A DNA stretch of 64,000 nucleotides from Dermanyssus gallinae (Eukaryota > Arthropoda > Arachnida > Mesostigmata > Dermanyssidae): contig QVRM01005248.1 in the NCBI GenBank assembly GCA_003439945.1, forward strand, positions 124,001 to 188,000. The letters run 5' to 3'. Shown in pieces: positions 34,708 through 47,103 of the stretch. Numbering within the stretch: position 1 is the stretch's first letter; every line of letters begins with the position of its first letter. The notes under the pieces are model-generated. The model was not told the DNA's origin. It worked only from the letters and a program-made list of their open reading frames with translations, and did no database searches. Made by a program: the position numbers and the translations under genes.

Positions 34708-37700
34708 TATTGGTGAGTGGTTTCTGTAGGCAATGCTTGCTGCTTTCTTTCTGAGTGCTAAGCTACAGAAAGCTACAGAGCTAAAAAAAGCACGATCTTT
34801 GCTAAGCAAGTCTAACCGAAACTCTAAGTAACTTTGCTGCCGGTTTCTCTTTGTGGTGGACGCAAATGGATGCTTCTACCGGGACAACCCGACCATCTTA
34901 ATTCCAAACGGCGGACGTTTCGACCCTGTCTGGTCGTGTTATCTACCTCGTGTGTGCGGCGCTTGTACAATTTGCCCATTGACGACACTTCATTCTTGTT
35001 GTGCCATGAGAACTCGTTTTATATGTTGCCATGATGGCCATTGACTGGATGGCACGCCTTTATAATCATGGTGCGGTTCGGCGGCCGCGGCTTATCACTA
35101 TCGTGGCGAATTTCACATTTCCCGTCATCACGCACATCATCGCTATCTGAACGCTACCCGTAACGCGACATCATTGTGTCATCATCATGTGCTATCTTAC
35201 TGACCGACCGACCTACCAATCATTCAATCAACATTTGTCTGTGATCGTACAATATGTGCTACCACATGACACATTCGCTATGCGGATGTCGATGGCGTGG
35301 CGTTTGTCGCGCGTTTACTGTTGTTCTCTTGTCGTCACAGCAACAGCAGCAGCAGCAGCAGTAGCAGGAATTCATGCAACGCCGTTGCATCTCGCAAATG
35401 TTTCGTCTCAAGCCGATGTGCTCGTACGCAGCGGGTCGACGGCCTCAGAGTACGGCAGTCATCGAGCATCGGTCAGCTCAAGGTTCGACATCCGGTGCGA
35501 CTCCGCCGGCGAGCAGTCACTCCGCGAGCATCAACAGCAAGCACAACATGCGGCTCAGCAACAAGCGCTAGCCCATATCCCACCGCTGGCGTTCGACGAC
35601 ATCGGTATGGCGACGTCGGGCGATGATGGCTTTGGCAGTAGTACTGGCAACGAAACTCCACTCGCCGGTTCAGCGGCATCCGCCGGTACCAACGGAACAG
35701 CTAAACACGACAACGTTCGGGCAGGTGGCTCGATACGCAGTAGTCCTGCTGCCGCAGCAGCAGCACCGGCAGCAACCGGTGTCGATGCTGCACTACAAGG
35801 AACCTCTGCGGTGGTGCATACCGTGTCTGATAGCGGCAAGAAGGATGGGACGGTCGTAAGTGACGCCATGGAGGATGGCGACGAGGAGTTCCTCGGTGGG
35901 TGCTAACACTGCGAGCGTAGACGCGGAGGACACTTTTGTCTTGCTGTACTTGTTGGAGTTGCTGCCCAGTCATTTGCTCTATATAGGAATTGATGCCTGC
36001 CCGTGGAAACGGATAGCAGTCTTTTTTTGCATGCAGTCTGAGTTGCACCGCGTCTGATCTAATCTGAACTAGTTGTTCTGAATACTCTTAATTTTGTTGT
36101 TGTTGTGTTTTTACTTCTTCTAACCGTCGTGCCATTTGATTTTTGCTAAATAATTGCATGTTCAGAGGTCAATCTTGTGTAGTAGTAGTGGTTCACATAC
36201 ATCGTGCACTTGTTTTTTTAATACATTTTTACTAAGAAATTATTCTAACTCGTATTGGGTATATGCACGCGGTGATAGTGAGATTTGCGGATTTTGCGAG
36301 TGAGCAAATCGGTCCTAACATTAGGCACGTCATTTTCGCTGCATGGATTTGATATATTATCTAGGTGAATGTAGCCATAAACACCTCCATAGTTTTGAAT
36401 TGACGAATGTCGACGATGTCGCATCAGGCAGCTTGAGCGATATCATCTGAATATGTATGCCATGTTAAAATCACTGCGTTTTACAGGTGACCACGAACCA
36501 CGTTTTTCCAAGACGCAAGGGGTGCATATTCTTCAGAAACTATGACTCGATTCTTGTCTATGCATCCATTGGGCCGTCATAGATACGAGAACATTTTTCA
36601 AAAGACTAGGACTCGATTGCTGCCTATGCATGCATTGTGTCATGGTAGCAGCTGCCTATTAGTACGTTTTAGCTCACGTGAATATCGTTTTGCATATTTT
36701 AAGGGGAAAGCGGCGACACGGATGGGCGAAGTGTGCTTGCAGGAGGTACGCACAAAGGATGGTGCCCAGAGGTATCTGCTGTCCTTTGGCGCCGAATGCT
36801 TTGCAGTCTCGGCGACGTGAATATGATTTCTGATCCATACATCCACGCCAAAGTGATGGATCAAGTCGCCGATATCTGCGAAACTCTGCTTAAGGTGGTT
36901 CTATTTACACCAAATTTTGACTTTCTTAGTATCAAAATTGTGGCACGGATAATCGCTAGGAATTACACGTATTTTTAGCAGAAGCATGATGGTATGAAGG
37001 GTCATCTTAATTTTTGTACGGTTATTTTTTATAAAAAATAGTTATTTGTCAAGAGCTATTATTTATAACCCGGTACGGGTAGCGGAGCACACCTGAACAA
37101 AACTTCTAGTTATCTAAAGGTAAAAATATTTCATCTGTGTAGTTCACATTTTAGGAACGTTCTGCGCGGAGTTTATCTAGTCGAACTTGAATTTGGGGTT
37201 GTTTTCCATATTACTGTTCACGGGTAACACGTTTGTTTTTTAACGATCATGTGGATCTTACTAGGCTCAAATAAAGAGCCGTTTTCTGAATTGTCAATTA
37301 ACACTGCAGTAGAGTGTAATGAGACTGCTAATACGCGCCGTTCGTTGCTGCTGTGCAGGTACGCGACAACCAGGGCGTGTCGGAGGATGGCTCAGTATCG
37401 CCGGCTCCACCGCCATTTATTCCACCCGTCCACTTGTTGACGCCGTGGTTGTTCGAAGCCACGATGCTCGGCGAGGAGTATGAACGTGGTCGTCTTGTGG
37501 CATATTCCCTGCTCTGCGAGCTCGCTTTGCGCTCCCACGACATACCTTTGAGCGCCGAGCTAGTTACACGGTACGTCTTAAGGTCGTGGTGGTGAACATT
37601 TATTTAAAAAAATCGGTGGTGATGATGATGGTGTTGCCACCGCTTTGAGTCTTGCGAACAACTGACATTCGTGACAAGCATTGAAATTTTAGAAGATTGT

Positions 37701-38102
37701 ATCAGATTTAATTATATTCATTTAGAGAATATTTTTATAATTGTATGCGAAAATGCATGAATAATATGTTGCTTGCATCTACTATTATGCATGCAGGTTG
37801 TACGACGTCCTTCATCGAGGCCTAACGGGACCAAGTCCTCGAATCCGTCAACGTCTGGTTCGGGCTGCTGGAACGCGATTCTTTGGGGCGCGCCTTCCTG
37901 CCTTTTCGCTATTATCCTGGGATTTTACGAGGGCTGCCGGGGACATTTTGGAACAGCACACCCTAAAAGGGGTATGTATGAGTTGCGTTTGATGGAATGT
38001 CGAGTTTGCTGATATTAACGCATGCGCTTAATTTATATTTCGCAGCACCACTAATATTTTACAATTTAAATAGTTTATATATTTGGCTTCAATTTAAAGA
38101 AT

Positions 38103-38157
<55 letters not shown>

Positions 38158-40003
38158 CAACTCACATTTGGAAATTTCAAGAAGAATCGAATCGATATGA
38201 GACAGAATAGGCGCTTTTAAGTACCAGAATCGCCGGCTCGTTCCCCGCTCTGTATTTTTTTCTGGAAGGTTTTGGGAATGCAGAATGTACGTGCGCCACT
38301 AGAAGTCTGCGTGACAACTGTGGGACTCACAAACCCACTAAACCCGGATCCCCCCCCCCCCCAGGCTCGGTAATACTTGGCATTCCTTCTAATCCCCAGT
38401 CTTTCCTGTCGGCTTTCGGATTAGCGTATCAGTTTATTCCGTATATTTTTATCTTTATTTTCTATTGAGCAGACGGGACCACATAGAGTATGCGGGTAAT
38501 CAGCAGAAAGCAGCTGAAAGATTGTGGAGTGCTAGGCAGGCTGGAAGAGCTTGCTTTAACTCTTTACATAACGATTTGAGGAAATGTCTTTTTAGAATTG
38601 GTATGCTGTTCTTATTTTTGTGTTTCCTTCTCGTTGTTGTGCTAATGTTACGGTCGCGGCTATGTTCTGTTCTTTATCGCCGTGTCTTACACAGATGCCA
38701 CGTTCAGAGGCAGTGCAGTGTCTTGGCGCACAGCTCTTCGTCGGCCAGCTCTACGGCCAACTGCAGGCACTCGATCCGTCGGAGCCAGATTCACACAAGC
38801 TGCTTCCTCTGAGCGGGCTGGAAGTCGAGATTGTGACTCGCCTAATAACGGCGGCAGGCGGGGATCCCGACTGGCAGGCGAGGTACCTGTCTACCGCGTT
38901 GCTGCTTACGCACTCTATTAGAAGGAGAATTACCCACCTAATTACGATTCGTTTCTACTAATAACCAACTATAGTTAATAGAGTGTTTTTAATCAAAGTC
39001 AGTATTTCATCCTGCCGGAAAGTTAGTACGCATTAGAAGTTTTAGCTAATGTCAACGCTGTTTACTGCGATGCACTTGTTGTTTTATTGAAGTTATCGCG
39101 CTATTATATCATGTTTACTGCCACTAATGAATATACTGAAATATATTCAGGATTATAACACTCTGTATACGTATATCTATACATGCCAGGGTAGATCGGA
39201 GAGTTCTACGCTTTGAATTTGTTGTCAGATCGAAACCACCAAGATTTTCCGGTTTGTTTTGCTTAGAAGCGCTATTCATCAGTTACACATCGGCCAAACT
39301 TTGCGCCAGTTGAGTTTGGTTCAAAGGAGTGAAGAAAAATAGGTTCGGCGATTTTTAAGGAGCCGACAATGGAGGAGCAACGAATCTGTATCAGTTCCCT
39401 GTGAAAATCATCAAATCAAATCTTGTCTTCTAAAGTGGTGGAAATATTAGAAACTGCTTATGGTGATTAATTTGATTTCTTTACTTCTGCAATTTCCCTA
39501 TCCGCCGGAATTGGCTCCGTGCAATTTTTTGCTGTTCCCACGGGTAAAAAATTGAAGGGACAGCGATTAGAGACTATAGTGGAGATAAATAAAAAAATCA
39601 GAACTCAACTCGATTCCTAAAGATGCGTTCAAAATGTTTTGAAGGATGGAAGAAATGGCACAGATGCATTGCAGCGGGCGGGAGCTATTTTGAAGAAAAC
39701 AAAGAGACTTGGAAGACAAAATATTTGTTTTCTAAATATATCAGAACTTTCCATGCATCTTCATATGATATATTTGTTTGTAATGTACCTCTTAGGTGTA
39801 CGGCGTTGTGTGCGGTGTCTGTGTGGTGTTACCACCAGCTGTTGTCGCGCTCCTATCATGCGAAACTTTTACCTGCTCTGACCGTACTTCTGCACTCGCT
39901 TCAGGTATACGCTAGCACTATTTTTTTTAGCATAAAGAGAGGGAACCAAATGCTTACTCTAAGGTAGTGAGAAGTTCACTAACTCTTTATATATATGTAA
40001 AGA

Positions 40004-40074
<71 letters not shown>

Positions 40075-43000
40075 CTGTGCATTGGTATTATTGCAGCCTG
40101 GATCAGCCTCCTGGTTACACCAGAAGGGGGTCAAGTTCTCCAAATGCAACCAATATACAGTTTGTCAGACGGCCGCGGAATCACTGGTACTTCTGGCTCA
40201 ATTCGCACCTGATCTACTCAGGTGAGGGCAGCAACAACAAGGATCACCATGTAAACGGCTACACGGTTTCTACGCACATATTAGGGATCTCCGTATCATT
40301 TTCTCAACTGTTCTATAACAAGCGTATCTACAGACCCTATATAGTCGCCAAGAAAAATCCGACCTTCGAAGTTATTGAGACGTGAAGTGGTGTTATGACT
40401 CCCTGGATGAGACTCTCTGCTCTGCCATAATGAAATTTACACACTGTTATATTCGCTTTGGGAAACTGGGATATACGCATAAACTTCGTTGATTGGTTTC
40501 ATGAAGATACTATTTTATTCACAATTTTAGTCAGCAGCTAAGTAATCATTTTGTGTTTGTTTGGTATATTGTTTATATATATAGAAATTATCCATCTACT
40601 TAGATGTTTTATATCCTGTGTACCTGGTACCATGAGAGTCTACCGTTTTTTGCTCCAATTTTACGGGAACGCTAGGGTAGGCCAATAAACACGAAAAGGA
40701 AGCACTTTAAGCACGCTTCTTTGTACGTATATTTGAAAGTATTTACACCCCACCTATAGCCAACAGGCGAACTGCTAAATAAGCTTTTATTTAAAAACTG
40801 TGTAATGCTGTTTACTTTCAGAGACCTACCCGTTCTCCCCGAAGTGATTGTGAAGTCACTATCTGTTGTGCTCGTTCATATTTATCCGCCAGTGAACGTT
40901 CATCAAGAGCTTAATGAGCGATTTGCCAGTGTTAGTATATGTATAAAAATTTGCAAGTGCACAGTAATATTAAGTTATATATTGCATTTGATATACGGCA
41001 TGATGTTAGATATTTTGCTTTGATATATTGTCAAAATAAGTCTGTCATTTTAGAGTAGCGTGTGCTTTGTTTTATATTGAAAGTAGCACTACTGTTAGTT
41101 TATTTACTAGACGTTTTTTTAAATATTCCTTTACTTTTTATCGCATTTTTGCACTGATCTTTATACTGTGATTGTGTCTTCTATTGGATTGATTTCATAT
41201 AAACGGCAGCTGGTGACATCGTTGATGTTTTGCCTGGCCGAATGGGTAATGGCGGTGCCTTTGGAGGAGCTTACGCGGACCGACGCCCCTGAAAGCCCGT
41301 CATGTTTGCAGTGCGCGCTCACCGCCCTTGACGGTGTCGTCAAGGGCTCAAGGCCGGACGCCAGCGTTCGGGTGATGCCTTCACTAACCGACCTCCTGGA
41401 GCGACTACAGCCGAATGGACCCTCAACACCCGCTGAGTCTTCAACACCGGGGGCTACGCTAGCGGACACTCCAGCAGGTCTGAGGTCTCACCCTCCCCTG
41501 AGCACCTCATTCAGCGACCCCGCGCACAGTCCTCCAACAACTGGTGTACGGAGCCAGACAACTGACGGAGCTAATAATAAATCCAACCTGCAGGGGAGCA
41601 TCAAACTGGCAGCTAAAGCGGTGCGTCAATCTTTTTGTTTGTTTTTGCTTGGAGCCTTCTATGAAGTATATTGTGTTCATACTTTCTTTTTATGTGTTTG
41701 ACTACTTTCATGATTGGTCATTCATACGAGAAACGAACAACTAATTTATCTTGTATCAATTTCTAGTTCAAATAACACTTGTAGTTTTTGCATATTTCAT
41801 ATCATATACAATTATTCCATATGCTCTCTCATATTAGACAGCCTATATTTGTCTACCCTGATAAAGCAAACGCTCGATTAAGGTCCTGAGTGTATACTGT
41901 AGGTGAAAAGGATTGTATGATTTAGGCCAGTTGAGCTATGGGTTCCATGTGAGTTTCTCTGTATTAGAGTCCTAATACTGTAGGCGTCGATTTTGTTAGT
42001 TTGGTATTCAGCAGTATGATGAGTTTCGTTAGACGACTTCTACGATACTAGATTGGTGTTCCTGTTGTTGCTGCTGCTATTATCCCCTATTTTGTTGCTG
42101 GTGTTAACATCGTACATTTTGATTTGTTATTCGTTATGCAGATTTTGTGTCACCTTCTGAACAACGTGGGTCATTTTCCAATGAATTCAGTATCTCTTTC
42201 GAGCCCATCAAGCTTGGCAATTGAGAGCGATGATATTGCGTCGAGCGTCTTCGCTGGACCGTCGGAAGTTGGTGGTTCTGGCTCGATCAATGCCGGACGG
42301 GGTGAAGTTCAGGGCGAGCTCCAGCAGACCGCTTTTACTGCACCGAACGTTCAGTTCTTTACGCTGAATGATACCGCCATTGTGTCGCTCGTCGAAATTC
42401 CTCCTTATGTGAGTGTTATACTGTAGGCTACTGTATTAATATAATTCGTTATAAAAACATTAGTGCAAGGTTTAACAGAGTTATAACGCGCGGTCATGTG
42501 AGTTTGGATTTTGGCCTTAATGATTGTAACCATTTAATATTTATTACCTGATACGTTGATTTTAGGACAAATCTTCGGACCTTACAGAGGGTAAGGCTCG
42601 GACTCGTGTAATCGTGCGCGATCTCTGCGGAAAGTTCTCTTGGGAGTGCGTGACGTTGTACGGACCTGTTGGGTGTCGAGTGGGTTCGTTCCCACCTGGA
42701 CCCTCACCAGACCCCTGTATGTTCTACGCGGGATCGCGACCGAGGAATTCCCAGTCAATGCAGTCGACTGAATCGCCCCGCCTCTCTCCGGAACAACAGC
42801 AAATGGTAGCTTCTCGTCCAGGGGTAACTGAAAGCACCGGAAGCGTTTTGGAAGGTCCCCAGCAGCACAGCGTTCAGCCTTGTGGAGACGGAGAATCCGC
42901 TGAAGGAGCGCCGTCTTCATTGCACAGTTGGCCCGCTGGTCCCCCGACTAGTATTGATGGAGTAGCCGAACCTGCCGATACTCAATCCAGTGACGCACAA

Positions 43001-45695
43001 TTCTACAACACAAAAGACAACCTTGACAAGGCAAGTTGCTTGATTGCGGTACATGTGAGAAGTTGTTACGTGAATATTCTTTAGCAGTGCTAATTGCTTC
43101 CTAAGTAAGCCAATCTTGGTGACTTGATGAGCAGCATCTATATCGAACTCGAACTCTATGTTTTTACTACAATCAGTTGAGGCGAGCAATTCCTGATGAA
43201 CAGCAAGCTGTTCGATTCAGTCCTAGGGACAATATGGTGGAGAAGCTAGCTAGGGAATACGTTCCAGAATCGTTTTTAGCCTTACTAATATAACTTTTAA
43301 GAAGAAAAAACTTTATTTAGCTACCTGGTTTGAAATAGAAGGAGTAGTGAAGGAAACAACTGGAATAGTCCAGGATGACGGAAGGCCTGCAGCGGTTATA
43401 AGAGCTTGCAGAGCTTGCTCGTCTCTGACTTATTTGCTGTGGATCTCAAGAATCCTTTTATATTTCTGCAGAAATATGGCTTCAAAAGAGCGCTAGAAAT
43501 ATGTTTGTAAAATAAACCTAATACATTGTTTTCGGCGTCAATAACAGGTGATTGCCTACATCGGTGTAACGTCGCCAGAATGTGCTCTGCAGCAGCCGTT
43601 GAATACGGCTCCGAAAGCGCTAGGCCAGCGGAGCAGTCTAGCGGAAGCAGACCAGATTAATGAGGTAGGTTTCGATTCGGTCTACGCCGGGTAATTATTG
43701 TTGTGGCTTATTTTGTTGTTATTGTCGGTTTTGTTAATGGCTATCGTTGTAGCGAATTGAAAACCAACAAGCAGCTCTCATTCGTGTCGAGCTCGATCTT
43801 GAGTCATATGCTTTCAGAATAGTGCAAACTTCATGTATTTATTGATGTGGTCATAGGTGTTAAGCTATGCCGAAGCGGAGCAGGCGGAGGTTGCCGAACT
43901 TCGGTGGAGTCCCCGTCAGAGATCGGTTCCATTAAGCCCGCCTCGCGACATTCACGATTCAGCTGACAGAAATCTACCCGGAACGGCGCCACCCCCGGCA
44001 CCGCACTCTACATCGCTGTCTCACCAACCTAATGCTGGCAATGGTCCTGATCATTCATTCGATTCTGCCACTGCAGCTACAGCGAGCGGAGGCGGTTTGT
44101 CCACTGAGCCGCACACCTCACTGGCTCCCTTCCAGTATTCTAGGTGAATCTATGTCTCTGGGCGAATCTGGCTGTGAAAAGCCGCGAGATCCGATGGCAA
44201 GGCTACCGAATGGCCCAAACGTATTTACTCTGTCTAAAAGATACCGAGTTAGTTGAGTTAATGAAATGGGTAATGCTGAAGTGATTGAATCGAAGCGTCC
44301 ATGCTCATGTTTATCCCAAACGTTATACGAGGAGTCTGGGTTTCGATATTTGTTGCCGGATCCACCTTACATACATATAAAAACGGATATAAGACATGCA
44401 TGCATTTGGTTGCGCATGTGGTTTGGTATGCTCTCTTATTGACTAAATCTTTATTTTTGTGTCTTTGGATCTACGACGGCGTCTTTCCGTTTGCTCGCGA
44501 TTGAACAGACTGCTTCTTGACCAGTTGAATTTTCTTTCGTGGGAACGTCGATCTTCGATAGCGCTGCTGCAGAAGAATGGCAAACTTTTGCGTGAACTGC
44601 GCTACCTCGACCAGCAGCGGTCAAGGGAGACACACAAAATTGCCGTCATCTATGTGCAGGTACACCTTCTCCTCTTTTGTTCCTTAGAGTTGCCCTCACG
44701 TGCGGGATTATCTATACAATATAGTTTTGAATACTGGTCCTAATTACGATCTCGTGTCGTTGTTAACGCTCAAAGTACTATATGTAAGTTTAACAAATTG
44801 TTTTCTTTATACGCAAGTGATATTCTTGACAAACGTTTTCTAAGTAGGCTTTATTGATGAATGTCACTTAACAGGCCGGACAAGAGGACAAGAATTCGAT
44901 TTTGATGAATCAGTCCGGCAGTCCGGAGTTCGAAGCGTTCGTGTCAGGACTTGGATGGGACGTTGATCTCCGAAGTCACCCCGGATATCGGGGCGGGCTT
45001 GACGCTCACGGAAGCGCCGGACCCACCGCACCTTATTATGCCGGTAACAAGCAGACGACTGATTTTTCCTATTCCACGTTCCCTCTCTCTCTAGCTTGTT
45101 TAAGTACAGCAACATCTATTAACTCTACTATTTTCCGTTTATATTGCAGACTCGTTTGTGGAGGTTTTGTTCCATGTCAGCACACGAATTCCCGCCCACG
45201 AGAAGGAAGCCATGACAAAGAAACTACGTCATCTTGGCAACGACGAGGTACAAGTCATCAGTAAACGTACTTTTATGCGAGGCGTTCCAGGCCAACATAT
45301 ATACATACATATATATATAAAAATATATACAATATGTATAGAACATATATACAATATGTATACAACATATATACATCCAACATATACTGGAGTTATATAT
45401 ATATGTATAGCTGTACTTTGCCGCAATATGTTTGTTTGATGTGATTTCGGAACACAATGCACACGAGGGTCTAGATATACGTTTATCTCGGTATGCAGGT
45501 GCACGTAGTGTGGAGTGAGCACGCCCGCGAATATCGGCGCGGCATTATAGCGACGGAGTTTGGCGATGTGTTCATCGTTCTCTATCCGTTACCAGATGGC
45601 CTTTGCAGGGTTCAAATCAACGCCAAACATGATGTGAGTTGTACAGCTTGAGCCCAGTTTAGTCTTACGTGAAGCCACGCTCACAGTGTAGTAGC

Positions 45696-45756
<61 letters not shown>

Positions 45757-46646
45757 AATAAATACAGTGTGTATTGCATTTATCTTGTATGTGTGAATGT
45801 CTTATCTGTCCAAACGCGTACGCGTAACAATTTTATTTACGCTAAGATATATTTATTAATATAATATTTAAATTGGTACTATACAAGTAAATGTAGGAAG
45901 CAGATTGCTTAGTACCGGAATGTTGTTTTCACAAATGGCTATACTTTAAAGAAATCATTTGTCGCCGCACGTGCTTTTCTATAACAGTTGTACACTGGGC
46001 TAACTGTATACATTCGTTCGTTCTGTTGCGCGTTGTGTCCCAAGGTGCCATTCTTTGGACCTCTATTTGACGGCGCCATTGTTGATCAGCGAGTACTTCC
46101 TGTACTCGTACGGGCCACAGTTGTGAACGCCGACCGAGCCGTAAATTCCCTCAAACTGATGTTCCGCAGGTTAGTTGGTGTATGCATGCCACATTATGTA
46201 CGTAATCTCTTGGGTTGCTTTGTACGTAATTTCCTCGCAGAACTCTATGTACACACTTGCACTGCGGAATTATAACTGGAATTATAGCTACTGTCCTGCT
46301 TATATGTGAATAGTGTAACTATATTCGGGCCAGCAAAAGAGACAGTTTATCATCAGTGCACAGCTTGATTGTATAATTTTTCGTGGATGGATGGTCATTA
46401 TGCGGTTGCAGCTACTACCAGGTTCGATCGTCGCTGATTGAAAATATCTGCGAAAACTTCAAGGAGCCGGCGACTTTTGAGGAGTTTGCTTGCAAGGTAC
46501 GCTACAAAACGTTATACAAGCCCTATGGCGCATATAGTTTTCTTTGATCTTAAAATGTATATGATATGGACGGAACCTACGCCGCGAGTCTTAGACATAT
46601 GAAAGAGCTAGGCCAATGCTGTACTGTTGCAAATATATACGTTGTC

Positions 46647-46714
<68 letters not shown>

Positions 46715-46768
46715 AATGTATTTTTTATTAGCAGCTTTTCTTCAAACGGTATTTATATATACCCATAC

Positions 46769-46806
<38 letters not shown>

Positions 46807-47067
46807 GTATTCATTCTGATAATTTCAGGTGTTCCAGCCGGGTAGTCCTCGAAGTGTTCCAACTGCGTCTCAATCTTCTTTGAGTAACTCGTCAGTGTAC
46901 GGTAGCTTTCAAAATTCGACTAAGCATCTGCCTACGGGCTCCATCAGTCAGAATAGTTCTACTGTTACAATAACGTCTGCGACTCAAGCCAGTGTGAAAG
47001 GTACGTTCACCTCCTAGGCAACAAGCGTAGCAGTTGTCACATTCGTGACATTCGAAGACCTGCATGG

Positions 47068-47103
<36 letters not shown>

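Noticed and set aside
35187..35340. Start of an independent gene at the ATG at 35,187
   Set aside because: The frame is continuous with exon 17 only because the intron end happens to be open. Phase and the acceptor at 35,340 fit RALGAPA splicing.
43237..43294. Extension of RALGAPA exon 28 to the stop at about 43,294
   Set aside because: The extra residues break the alignment. Splicing at AATATG|GTGGAG joins directly to the conserved YIGVTSPEC of exon 29 in phase.
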